Source: Clostridium sp. UBA701
Lineage (GTDB): Bacteria; Bacillota; Clostridia; Clostridiales; Clostridiaceae
Assembly (NCBI GenBank): GCA_002298125.1
Contig: DBMJ01000013.1
Location: 1-64,000, forward strand
Direction of reading: 5' to 3'
DNA length: 64,000 nucleotides
Shown: piece after piece, positions 44,027 to 52,377 of the stretch
Layout of the letters: the number at the start of each line of letters is the position of its first letter
How positions within the stretch are numbered: the first letter of the stretch is position 1
Translations under genes and position numbers: made by a program
Notes under the pieces: model-generated
Seen by the model: only the letters and a program-made list of their open reading frames with translations
The model's database searches: none
What the model was told of the DNA's origin: nothing

Positions 44027-44482
44027 ATGAAGATACGCATTGAAGTAGATAATAAAATAATCGAAAATGAAGTTATTATTAGATGTAATGAACTTAGTGA
44101 AGAGGTTAAAAGTATTCAAATTATGCTTGATGATATGCTATCACACAACAAACGTATAACATTTTATAGAGGTGATACTGAGTATTATCTTCATTTGGAA
44201 GAAATATTGTTTTTTGAAACTGAAGATAATAGGATTTGTGCACATACCATTGACAATATATATAATGTGAAATATAAGCTTTACGAACTTGAAGAGTTCT
44301 TGCCAGGATATTTTATGCGAGTTTCAAAATCAACAATTATAAATACAAATCATATTTACTCCATAACAAATAGTCTATCATCATCAAGTAAGGTTGAGTT
44401 TCAAAATACTCATAAGCAGGTATATGTTTCAAGATATTATTATAAACCACTAAAAATTAAATTATTAGAAAAGAGGAAATGA
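44027..44482 (+). CDS. LytTR DNA-binding regulator
   Basis: This is a 151-aa protein with no receiver domain. The C-terminal ~95 residues are a LytTR domain (FYRGDTEYYLHLEEILFFET, FLPGYFMRVSKSTIINTNHI, KQVYVSRYYYKPLKIKL). The N-terminal ~45 residues are short and helical. The ATG at 44027 has GGAGAG seven bases upstream. It is followed after one base by a membrane LiaF-like gene. This pairing matches LytTR regulatory systems in which a membrane protein restrains a LytTR activator, as known from streptococci. Confidence 0.85.
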   Translation: MKIRIEVDNKIIENEVIIRCNELSEEVKSIQIMLDDMLSHNKRITFYRGDTEYYLHLEEILFFETEDNRICAHTIDNIYNVKYKLYELEEFLPGYFMRVSKSTIINTNHIYSITNSLSSSSKVEFQNTHKQVYVSRYYYKPLKIKLLEKRK

Positions 44483-44483
44483 A

Positions 44484-45182
44484 ATGAAAAAAGGAAGAAT
44501 TTTTTGGGGAGTTTTATTTATACTAATAGGTATTTTCTTGGTTATAAGTAAACTTGGATACCTTCCTAATGTGAATGTATTTAGTTTGCTGTTAACGGCC
44601 TTTTTAGTCGTAGTTATTGTGAAAAGTTTACTTCGTCTTAATTTTGCAGGTATTTTATTCCCTATTGCATTTATTTGTATAATATATGATAAACAATTAG
44701 GGATTACAAATATTACACCTTGGACTGTATTGGTTGCTGCACTCCTTGGTAGTGTTGGTCTTTCTATGATTTTTCATAAACGCACTAAATGGGTTAATAC
44801 CAAATATAATTGTGAAGATTATAAATTTGAGAAAATTGATGTAGAAGATGAAAGTAATGTTAAATTTAAAAATTCATTTGGCGCTACTATGAAATATATA
44901 AACTCAGATAATTTTGAGCAAGCGGATTTTAATTGTTCTTTTGGAGCTATGAAGGTGTATTTTGATAATGCAATTATGCGTAATGATAATGCTATAGTTA
45001 GTATTAATGCTTCTTTTTCAGGAATAGAATTATATGTACCAAAAACTTGGAATATTGAAGATAAAACTAATGTATTTTTAGGCTCGATTAATGAAAAAAA
45101 TAAAAACAATCAAATAACAACAAATACTTTAACATTAGTTGGGACTATTAATTTTTCAGGAGTAGAAATAATTTATATCTAA
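44484..45182 (+). CDS. LiaF-like membrane protein, partner of the LytTR regulator
   Basis: This is a 232-aa protein. The N-terminal ~100 residues contain four hydrophobic segments (GRIFWGVLFILIGIFLVISKLGYL first) as in LiaF transmembrane domains. The C-terminal ~110 residues are beta-rich with repeats such as FKNSFGATMKYI and FNCSFGAMKVYF, as in the LiaF C-terminal/adhesin-like domain. I infer a sensing or inhibitory role toward the upstream LytTR protein. It is coupled to it by a one-base gap with GAGG inside the preceding gene. Confidence 0.82.
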   Translation: MKKGRIFWGVLFILIGIFLVISKLGYLPNVNVFSLLLTAFLVVVIVKSLLRLNFAGILFPIAFICIIYDKQLGITNITPWTVLVAALLGSVGLSMIFHKRTKWVNTKYNCEDYKFEKIDVEDESNVKFKNSFGATMKYINSDNFEQADFNCSFGAMKVYFDNAIMRNDNAIVSINASFSGIELYVPKTWNIEDKTNVFLGSINEKNKNNQITTNTLTLVGTINFSGVEIIYI

Positions 45183-45262
45183 TTAAAAATAAAGAAGATG
45201 GAAAAATATGGTTTTGGAGCAGATATAGAAGTAATAGTAAATAAACATATAGTTACTATTTT

Positions 45263-45316
45263 GAAGCTGGTAATACTTTTGTATTAAATGTATTGCTAGC
45301 TTCATATATTTTTTGT
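45263..45316 (+). terminator. terminator of the LytTR-LiaF unit
   Basis: The stem 45263-45276 with 45290-45303 (G-U pairs) is followed by a T-rich stretch ending in TTTTTTG. Confidence 0.7.
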
Positions 45317-45320
45317 TTAT

Positions 45321-45375
45321 AAAAAACCTCACTTGTAGCTGACATGGTTAACTGTATCAATATCATCATAAGTAA
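45321..45375 (+). repeat. rlmH-end repeat, copy D (degenerate)
   Basis: AAAAAACCTCACTTG is followed by a decayed rlmH end, AACTGTATCA...TCATAAGTAA, with about eight extra bases. It resembles the left part of copy C but lacks the downstream segment. The rest of 45376-45609 shows no gene. Confidence 0.55.
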
Positions 45376-45609
45376 TATAGTATTTACAAAATATGCTATA
45401 ATAAAATATGAAAAATAAAGTGCATGAATTAGACTAGTAGGAGTTTTATGGGAGATTATTTATATAACATTCACTACTTAATCATTATCCATTAGAAATT
45501 GCAACTTTAAGTTGCAAAAAATGAGACAAAAGAAATTAAAGGTTGGTGTAAGAATAAGTTTATTTCCCGTTATAATAAGCTTATCATAATTTAAAGGAGA
45601 GTCTATAAT

Positions 45610-46305
45610 ATGAGCTTTGGAGAAAATATTCAATTTTTAAGAAAAATGCGTAAAGGAATGACTCAGGAAGAGTTGGCTGAAAAGATGGGGGTTTCTCGTC
45701 AAACTGTTTCAAAATGGGAACTTGACGCTACTTATCCTGAGATGGACAAGGTAATAGAACTATGTAAACTTTTCTCATGTTCTATGGATCAGTTAGTGAG
45801 GGAAGACATAAATGTGAGTAATGAAGCTTACTCAAATATTAGAGTTGAAGAAGTACCTTCATTTTCCTTTGTTAAATATACAGTAATAAGTGGAGAGCCA
45901 GAAGATGATGCTATAAAACATATAAAGGATTGGGCCGTTAGCAATGGAATTAACAAGCCAGAAATTATAGGGTGGGATTTCCCACATGTATCACAAGAGC
46001 AAATCAATGTGTATCATATGCATGGATATGCTGCAGCCTGTATTTTACCTTCGAATTTTGAAATAGCGTGTAATAGCGTAGAAATTATTACTCAAAAAGA
46101 TCAACAATATGCAGTTATTACAATCAAAGAACCTTTTATTGCACCCTTTATTCTTATTCCAAATGCGTATAAGACACTTATGATATACATGGAGGTAAAT
46201 TGTTATAAGCATAAGCAAGCTAAAGATATCTTATCCTGTTTTGAAAAAGTGTATGAAAAAGATAGCGTTTGTTATATGGACGTATATATTGCTGTTGAGG
46301 GTTAA
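45610..46305 (+). CDS. XRE-family regulator with GyrI-like effector-binding domain
   Basis: This is a 231-aa protein. Residues 4-62 form the helix-turn-helix (MTQEELAEKMGVSRQTVSKWE). Residues about 80-230 resemble the GyrI/AraC-type small-molecule-binding fold (YTVISGEPEDDAIKHIKDWA, YAVITIKEPF). Such proteins respond to bulky or amphipathic ligands. AAAGGAG lies nine bases before the ATG. No target is obvious; the nearby methyltransferase is on the other strand. Confidence 0.82.
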   Translation: MSFGENIQFLRKMRKGMTQEELAEKMGVSRQTVSKWELDATYPEMDKVIELCKLFSCSMDQLVREDINVSNEAYSNIRVEEVPSFSFVKYTVISGEPEDDAIKHIKDWAVSNGINKPEIIGWDFPHVSQEQINVYHMHGYAAACILPSNFEIACNSVEIITQKDQQYAVITIKEPFIAPFILIPNAYKTLMIYMEVNCYKHKQAKDILSCFEKVYEKDSVCYMDVYIAVEG

Positions 46306-46419
46306 TTTTAATTAAAATAAAAAGAGAGTTTGAGGATATTGCTTATAACCTATCGTTTATCCAAGTGAACAGCATCCCATGATCATCCATATGGTTCCAA
46401 CATCCCATCCCAGAAGAAC

Positions 46420-46548
46420 AGTGAATTGTTCAGCTGAGTCACGAAGTACGAAAAGCAGTATTTCAAATATTACGAAATCCACGAGACTACGAAAAGAGGA
46501 CTCTCTGTTATTGCGAATCAGGAGCTTCTGGATGAGCTTGATGTCTAA
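46420..46548 (+). pseudogene. short decayed coding fragment
   Basis: The frame ending with TAA at 46546-46548 reads VTKYEKQYFKYYEIHE then RGLSVIANQELLDELDV, with a TGA upstream inside it (46434-46436). It looks like the 3' end of a lost gene that I cannot name. Nothing else is seen in 46306-46579 apart from the hairpin that follows. Confidence 0.35.
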
Positions 46549-46554
46549 GTAAGA

Positions 46555-46580
46555 GCAGCCATATGGCTGCCCTTTGCTTT
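46555..46580 (+). terminator. hairpin with perfect palindrome
   Basis: GCAGCCATATGGCTGC (46555-46570) is a perfect palindrome followed by CCTTTGCTTTT, a terminator-like order for plus-strand transcripts. Confidence 0.5.
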
Positions 46581-47398
46581 TATACTTTCTTCGTTATATA
46601 TAAAGAAAATTTGAACACCGTAGTAACATATCCGCCATAATTTCTGATAACATCTTCAAGCTCTCTATCCATTTTTGAAATTATTTCATCCTCCAGGCCA
46701 TCAAGGACAGATGCCACTGCTGGTACTGATTTTACAGCTTTTATACACTGCTGTGCATTATTTCTTATTTCTTGAGTGTAGTCTATTTTTTCGACTAATT
46801 CAAATATACCTGAAGCCTTTATTTCTGCTATTCTTTCATCTTCAGTTGATACTCCACTGTGTGCACGTCTTTCTGGTTTTTTCTTATCTATCAAATAATT
46901 ACTAGCATATTTATGGACTATCTCATCAATCTTATGGTCTATTTCCTTTGTTACTGCTGCCTCAGTATCGCTTGGATTATACCAGAACAGAACAAGATAG
47001 CCATCATCCTTTAGGAGTTTATGGCATTTTTTGTATTTGATATTTGTATCAAGCCAATGGAAGGACTGAGCACAGTAAATCAAATCATATTTATCATTAT
47101 CAGGACAATCCCATTCCTCAAAAGTAACAACCTCCAATGAAACCCTTGAGTAATCAGCACACTTATTTTTAAATATTTCAGCCATATCTTCTCCAGGCTC
47201 TATTGCATGAATTGCAAATCCCTTTTCAGCAAATTGTATTGTTGCTTTTCCAGTTCCTGGACCAATTTCTAACAATTTGTCACTTGATTTAATGGCAGTC
47301 TTGGAAATAACGTCTTGAATTAATCTTTCAGGATAGGATGGTCTGATTTCGTCATATATAATAGCGATTCCTTTATAAGGTTCAATTTTTACAGCCAT
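46580..47398 (-). CDS. class I SAM-dependent methyltransferase
   Basis: This is a 272-aa protein. The SAM-binding motif LLEIGPGTGKATIQFAEKG (about residues 42-60), the acidic loop AIEPGEDM and YDLIYCAQSFHWLD are typical of small-molecule methyltransferases of the methyltransf_11 group. FHWLD is common in trans-aconitate- and ubiquinone-like enzymes. The substrate is unknown. AAAGGGGGA precedes the ATG. It is monocistronic, at the right side of the accessory region. Confidence 0.85.
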   Translation of the reverse strand: MAVKIEPYKGIAIIYDEIRPSYPERLIQDVISKTAIKSSDKLLEIGPGTGKATIQFAEKGFAIHAIEPGEDMAEIFKNKCADYSRVSLEVVTFEEWDCPDNDKYDLIYCAQSFHWLDTNIKYKKCHKLLKDDGYLVLFWYNPSDTEAAVTKEIDHKIDEIVHKYASNYLIDKKKPERRAHSGVSTEDERIAEIKASGIFELVEKIDYTQEIRNNAQQCIKAVKSVPAVASVLDGLEDEIISKMDRELEDVIRNYGGYVTTVFKFSLYITKKV

Positions 47399-47798
47399 GT
47401 TTATCCCCCTTTAATTTTATTTATTACCCCATAAATCAATTATATTAGGTATACCACATGATATCAAAGGATTCTTGTTGAAAAATAACTTGCATAAACC
47501 CCAATTAAGTAATATTATTTTACCTTTCTACAAAAAAATTGGATATTTAAATATCTACAACAAGATACAACTTTTATTAATAAAACACTTGGAGGCAAAA
47601 AGAAAATACAAGGAGGCAAATAAAATATATAGGAGCCTGCTTTGTTAGGTGCAGTTTAATAAAAACCTCTGATAGTATAGTATAAGCGGATTAGATAGAG
47701 AGCACAGCTTGGATCAATTTAAGGACTTTGACATTCGTGGAAATTTGTTTAAAGAGTATATAAGCAATCTAGAATCTAAATGTTCTTTAAGCCTGTAA
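47399..47798. other. gene-free stretch
   Basis: These 400 bases hold no gene that I can support. They contain TAAAAACCTC at 47660-47669, like the left end of the rlmH-end repeats, and a 30-codon frame ending near 47798 (LDQFKDFDIRGNLFKEYI) that may be a gene fragment. Confidence 0.4.
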
Positions 47799-47839
47799 AA
47801 ATAAGCACAAGGATAAATATGTTAACCTTGTGCTTATTT
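47799..47839 (-). terminator. terminator of the surface-protein gene
   Basis: A perfect 14-bp stem (47799-47812 with 47826-47839) runs on the minus strand into a T-rich tail. It lies 16 bases past the stop codon. Confidence 0.85.
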
Positions 47840-47855
47840 CACATTCTATATAATT

Positions 47856-50800
47856 TTAATCTTTTCTTCGTTGTCTTCTTATAACAGCTAATCCTGCTAA
47901 ACTTAAAAGCACTCCTCCAGCTATTAATAAGTTGAAATCAACTGCACTTCCTGTTTTAGGAATTGTTTTTGCTATAGGTTCTGCAACAATGGCATAATCA
48001 CTAAAATGAGTAGTTATAAATACTAAGTATCCCTCTTCCACTACTGCATACATTGGTGTAACTGTACCATCATCTGCTATATGAACAATGTCAAGTCCTG
48101 AACGTCCTATTAAATTATCAGGAACTTTTATTTTAACCCTTACTTTGCCATTAGGTTGAATTTTAACATTATCCTTGAATAAGGATACATCATAAAGTGT
48201 CACAAGTTCCTTATCCTTAATCTCAGAAATAGTATTAGCTGCCTTTTTAACATTCTCAGCCGTGCTAGTAAATTTAGTATTTGTGTTATCAGCTTTAAAT
48301 GGTGTTACTACAAGATACACATATGATTCAAATGTTGTACCATCAATACCTGTAACTGTTAAGTCATTATTCTCATCATGAAGCATCAGCTTGCTAAGTG
48401 CATCTAAACAATCATTAAGCCATTTTACTAAATACTCATCAACTGAACTTTTTTGTTCATTGGCCAGCTTATTATATGAGTTATCCACATTTGTTAATAA
48501 CTCTAAATCCTCTTTTGTTATTTTTGCGGCAGAAGGTAATTTATTTATCATAGCTTTTACAGCTTCAACCTCTTTATGAAGCTGAGAATATCTGGCTTCT
48601 AAAGTTTTTATTTCATTATCTGTGTCTGTCTTATATGGTTCAGGCAAATCATTATGGCTGTCAAATTCGGCTCTGATACTTTCAATTAATGCTTTGCAGT
48701 CTGCTGTATACAAAATGTTCTCTACTTTAGGTAATGCCTTTATTTCAAAAGATAGTGTGGTGGAATTTCCTGCTTTATCTTTCAGTTTTAAAGTATACTT
48801 ACCTGTCTTTTCCAATAAAGCTTCATCTTTGAATGAAATTTCAGTGTTTGTATCCTTTTTGTAGGTTGCATCAGAAATTTCACCAAAATCATCAGTAAGC
48901 TTTATTACTCTTCCAATGAAATAGCTTGAAGCTTCTAAAGCTCCAGTGAGCTTAGGTATAGTTCTATCTATTTTAATATCAACTGTTTTGGTAACTTCAT
49001 TAAGAGAATTATCCTTTGCAGTTACTATTAGCTCATACTGTCCTTCCTTGCTTAATGTAATTGTTCCTACTCCGCTGTTAATGTCTACTGTTCCTGTTTG
49101 TGGTACTGTTTCATTGGTACTATAAGTTACTTCTTTTACTCCTGCTAACTCATCAGAAGCTTCTACCCTTACACCAACATTACTATTTGTCCAATCACTG
49201 GTGTCTGGTGTTAATGCTAAGCCTGGCTTTTTTGCATCTACAATTATGCCCTCTGAATTTACTACTACGTAGTTCCCTGCATTATCAGTAACCTTTGCAT
49301 ATACCACAAATTTTTCATCTGGTGCTACATTAAAGGAGCTGCCGCTTGTCCATGTTCCCTCAGGGTTGTAATCTGACTCCTTTGAAACCTTTTGGTACTC
49401 TATTTTCTTTATACCTGATATATTACCATCCGCTGAAATGGTTACATTTACTGTTTCTTTAAAGAATATGCCAAAGGTTATTTTGTTAAAGAAAGAAGTA
49501 AATTCTCTGTCTTTTATCGTTATTTTTACATTTGTAGGAGCTGTCTTGTCTATATTTACTTTTACAGTTTCAGCTGCGCTAGTGCGGTCTAAGCTGTCTA
49601 TAACTCTAAAACTTACATCATATTTTCCTTCGGCACTTATAGCCACAGATTCTCCGTCTGTCCAAGCTCCAGTATTTACTTTGTATTGCAGCTTTTCAGC
49701 ACAGCCTGCTGTACCTGTAAAGCTTGCAGTAATTATTTGAGTTTCATTATGCCAATTGCCTTCAGCATACTTATCCCTATTTGCTATTACTGCTGTATTT
49801 GGCGCTGTCTTATCTATTTTTGTTATATTTATTGCATCATAGGTTTCTATATTACCAGCTGCATCCTTAACCTTTACTACTATATTTGATGTATTTTCTG
49901 TATAGGTTTTTGTATTTTCTGCCTGCCAGGTGCTTCCTCCATCAAAGCTGTATGCGTTTGCGGCAAGACCGCTGCCATCATCACTCGCATTTACTGTAAG
50001 TGTTACATTGCTGCTTGTCCAATTACTTGGATTCCCTGCTACACTAGTGATTGTTGGCGCTGTAGTATCTGGTTTAGTATATACAATTGAAACATTTGCG
50101 TTGGTAACAATCTCTGCGCTATCTTTAAATTGAACATACACTGTTTTCGTACCATCGCCGGCAGTTAAAGTCCATTCTTTTGTTGAAGCATAAGACTCCC
50201 AGGGACTCCATGTGCAATTGTCATTTGAAAATCGCATTTGTGCAAAATTCTCACCACTTAAATTTAATGTTACATTCAAACTGTTGGTAGTTCCAGATCC
50301 ATTGTTTATTTCAAAAACTAAGGAATTCATAATATCTGCTAATCCGGAATTATAATCTGGATCTAGACTTGTATAATATTCAAAAGTCGTAGATTGTCCT
50401 GGTGCAAGATTACCAAGAGAAAATGTTATAGCAATAGCTTTATCTACTAATTTTCCTGGATTCTTTAATTTGCTTCCATCAATATCATAAATGTTAGGAT
50501 CGTAAGGATCTCTATTCTTAAAACCATACTCTGAGCTTATGTACATATCATCAAAACCTAAAGCTGAAACCCTTGCTCTATTATCCATTGAAATGAAAAA
50601 CACCGTTTCTCCTGTTATTGCGCCTGCTGCTTTTACTATAGCCCTTTCTTCAGTTCCCACAAAGTTTTCAATTACTTGATTTATTGTTCTATAATTTCCA
50701 TTTAAATCAGCGTCTTGATCTGGATCAAAACTCCTCATATACCTTACATCATATAGAGTGCTTGCTCCTTTATTTGTATAAGTAACTGTGTTTTTGAAAT

Positions 50801-51344
50801 ATTTATTATTAACTTTAAAAGAAATTTTCTGCTGTATTTCCAAATTCCCATCATTAGTTGTACCAGATGTTAAAGCAGATAAGGTATCTCCAGATGTTGT
50901 ATCAGTGGTTTTTGTATTAATGCCAATATCACCTACTCTTTCAGCATTAGTATATATAGTTGCTGCTGCTGTATTTGAGCCTGCCTTATAGCCAATTGTA
51001 AAGCCTTCTTCTGGAGTACCAGGTAAGAAAAAATCTCCAGTAGTTGGTGGATTTCCTGTATCAAAACCATCTCCATCAACCCTAAGTCCAACTCCAACAT
51101 TTGTTGGATGAAATCCAGAAGGTGCTGCACTTTCCGTTCCAAATGATCCTGATTTTGAAATTCCTACTTCAATATAGTTTCCACCCAACATAACATCATT
51201 ACCTACTGTTTCATTTCTAAAACCTGTTGACGCAAAAACCTTTTGAATTTTAAACAAGTTTAATTGCAAAATTTGAAAAAGCATGCATACTATTAATATA
51301 ATGCTTAATCGTTTGTTTAGTTTAATACATCTTTTACTTTTCAT
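47856..51344 (-). CDS. sortase-anchored surface protein with Ig-like repeats
   Basis: This is a 1162-aa protein. A Lys/Arg start and hydrophobic core ending in KVFAS form a signal peptide (about 1-39). Residues 40-330 form a large beta-rich N-terminal domain. Several Ig-like modules follow, each with DKTAP/DTTAP and ASDDGSG- or AxDxxAGVK-type motifs. A helical FIVAR-like stretch, a further beta domain and the sorting signal IPKTG come next, with a hydrophobic segment and the tail RRQRRKD. It should be cell-wall linked and may act in adhesion. AAGGGAG lies seven bases before the ATG at 51344; the longer ORF is unsupported. It is divergent from the two-component system. Confidence 0.85.
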   Translation of the reverse strand: MKSKRCIKLNKRLSIILIVCMLFQILQLNLFKIQKVFASTGFRNETVGNDVMLGGNYIEVGISKSGSFGTESAAPSGFHPTNVGVGLRVDGDGFDTGNPPTTGDFFLPGTPEEGFTIGYKAGSNTAAATIYTNAERVGDIGINTKTTDTTSGDTLSALTSGTTNDGNLEIQQKISFKVNNKYFKNTVTYTNKGASTLYDVRYMRSFDPDQDADLNGNYRTINQVIENFVGTEERAIVKAAGAITGETVFFISMDNRARVSALGFDDMYISSEYGFKNRDPYDPNIYDIDGSKLKNPGKLVDKAIAITFSLGNLAPGQSTTFEYYTSLDPDYNSGLADIMNSLVFEINNGSGTTNSLNVTLNLSGENFAQMRFSNDNCTWSPWESYASTKEWTLTAGDGTKTVYVQFKDSAEIVTNANVSIVYTKPDTTAPTITSVAGNPSNWTSSNVTLTVNASDDGSGLAANAYSFDGGSTWQAENTKTYTENTSNIVVKVKDAAGNIETYDAINITKIDKTAPNTAVIANRDKYAEGNWHNETQIITASFTGTAGCAEKLQYKVNTGAWTDGESVAISAEGKYDVSFRVIDSLDRTSAAETVKVNIDKTAPTNVKITIKDREFTSFFNKITFGIFFKETVNVTISADGNISGIKKIEYQKVSKESDYNPEGTWTSGSSFNVAPDEKFVVYAKVTDNAGNYVVVNSEGIIVDAKKPGLALTPDTSDWTNSNVGVRVEASDELAGVKEVTYSTNETVPQTGTVDINSGVGTITLSKEGQYELIVTAKDNSLNEVTKTVDIKIDRTIPKLTGALEASSYFIGRVIKLTDDFGEISDATYKKDTNTEISFKDEALLEKTGKYTLKLKDKAGNSTTLSFEIKALPKVENILYTADCKALIESIRAEFDSHNDLPEPYKTDTDNEIKTLEARYSQLHKEVEAVKAMINKLPSAAKITKEDLELLTNVDNSYNKLANEQKSSVDEYLVKWLNDCLDALSKLMLHDENNDLTVTGIDGTTFESYVYLVVTPFKADNTNTKFTSTAENVKKAANTISEIKDKELVTLYDVSLFKDNVKIQPNGKVRVKIKVPDNLIGRSGLDIVHIADDGTVTPMYAVVEEGYLVFITTHFSDYAIVAEPIAKTIPKTGSAVDFNLLIAGGVLLSLAGLAVIRRQRRKD

Positions 51345-51651
51345 GGCATTACTCCCTTCATGCAAAAAAAATTTATAATTTTTAATTGTTCTTATTAATT
51401 GTTCCAAACCTCATTTTATCTTGCCATTAAGGCCTTAATCATTGCCTTATTTAGCTGATCTGTGCTAAATAGAAATAATAAATACCCCGCTTTAGTCTCT
51501 TCTAGGATAGTAGTGTTACAGTATAACGCTATCATAAAAGTGAGTCCTACAACTGCCCTCGACATAAATAACCACATTAACGTCATATTTTGTATTATCA
51601 GCCACTTTTTTATGATACAATGGAGAAAATTATGGAAAGGGGCGACGCTTC
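51345..51651. promoter_or_regulatory. divergent control region of surface protein and two-component genes
   Basis: This 300-base gap holds a perfect 14-bp palindrome (51426-51439, ATTAAGGCCTTAAT) and an imperfect inverted repeat TAGTGTTA-n5-TAACGCTA (51511-51531). Both are candidate regulator-binding sites. I could not place a well-spaced -35/-10 pair with confidence. Confidence 0.45.
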
Positions 51652-52359
51652 ATGACACTAAAAATTGCAGTATGCGACGATGTACTGGCTGACAGGCAGC
51701 AGCTTATCTCGCTTATTAAAGCGGAAGCTTCCTACTGCCAGTGCATCGCCTATAAAAGTGGTGAGATGCTTCTATGGGACTTTGAAAACGGCACCCGCTT
51801 TGATATTTTATTTCTGGATATTTTTATGGAAGGCATGAGCGGAATTGAGGTGGCGAAACGCATTCGTATGACTGATCCCAATGCACTTTTAATCTTCGTC
51901 AGCAGCAGCAATGATTTCTATAGGGAATCCTATGACCTCTACGCCTTCAACTACCTTATCAAGCCCCTGACAGAGGACAAGTTTACTGCGGTATTGCGCC
52001 GCGCCATTTCGCATCTTGGTAAGGATATGGATCAAGTTATCCGCTTTTCTTTTAATAATACCCTTAATACAGTGCGCTATTCACAGATTTTGTATCTGAC
52101 AAGCGACAAGCACATTGTTATTTTTCATCTGACAAGCGGAAAAACGCTGAAATCCTATGGCAAGATAGATGACTTTGTTACACAGCTTCCGACGGAAGTC
52201 TTCCTACGCTGCCATCAAAGCTATATCATAAATCTGAAGCATGTAACAGGCATGTCAAACAGAGAATTTATATTTGGCGAGGTAAGGGTTCCTGTCTCTA
52301 GAAAATATTTCGTACAGGCACGGGAAAAATACCACATTGAGATGTTTGGAGATTTTTAA
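51652..52359 (+). CDS. LytTR-family response regulator (AgrA/VirR-like)
   Basis: This is a 235-aa protein. The receiver domain (1-120) has acidic CDD near residues 8-10, the phospho-acceptor Asp in FLDIFM (about 56), Ser/Ser in FVSSSN and Lys in LIKPL. The LytTR DNA-binding domain occupies about 130-235 (LYLTSDKHIVIFHL, VFLRCHQSYIINLKHV, VPVSRKYF). GGGGCGACGC before the ATG is an unusual ribosome region. Its codons are richer in G/C than those of the neighbours. It forms a pair with the histidine kinase 18 bases downstream and probably controls the divergent surface-protein gene. Confidence 0.9.
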   Translation: MTLKIAVCDDVLADRQQLISLIKAEASYCQCIAYKSGEMLLWDFENGTRFDILFLDIFMEGMSGIEVAKRIRMTDPNALLIFVSSSNDFYRESYDLYAFNYLIKPLTEDKFTAVLRRAISHLGKDMDQVIRFSFNNTLNTVRYSQILYLTSDKHIVIFHLTSGKTLKSYGKIDDFVTQLPTEVFLRCHQSYIINLKHVTGMSNREFIFGEVRVPVSRKYFVQAREKYHIEMFGDF

Positions 52360-52377
52360 GAGAAAGGAGGCTGCAAT

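Noticed and set aside
37136..45609. Serine or tyrosine recombinase that would mobilise the rlmH-end region
   Set aside because: None of the frames in this stretch shows recombinase motifs; mobility is therefore inferred from the repeats only.
51462..51692. 76-residue frame before the response regulator
   Set aside because: It overlaps the regulator start in another frame, lacks a ribosome site and covers the divergent control region.
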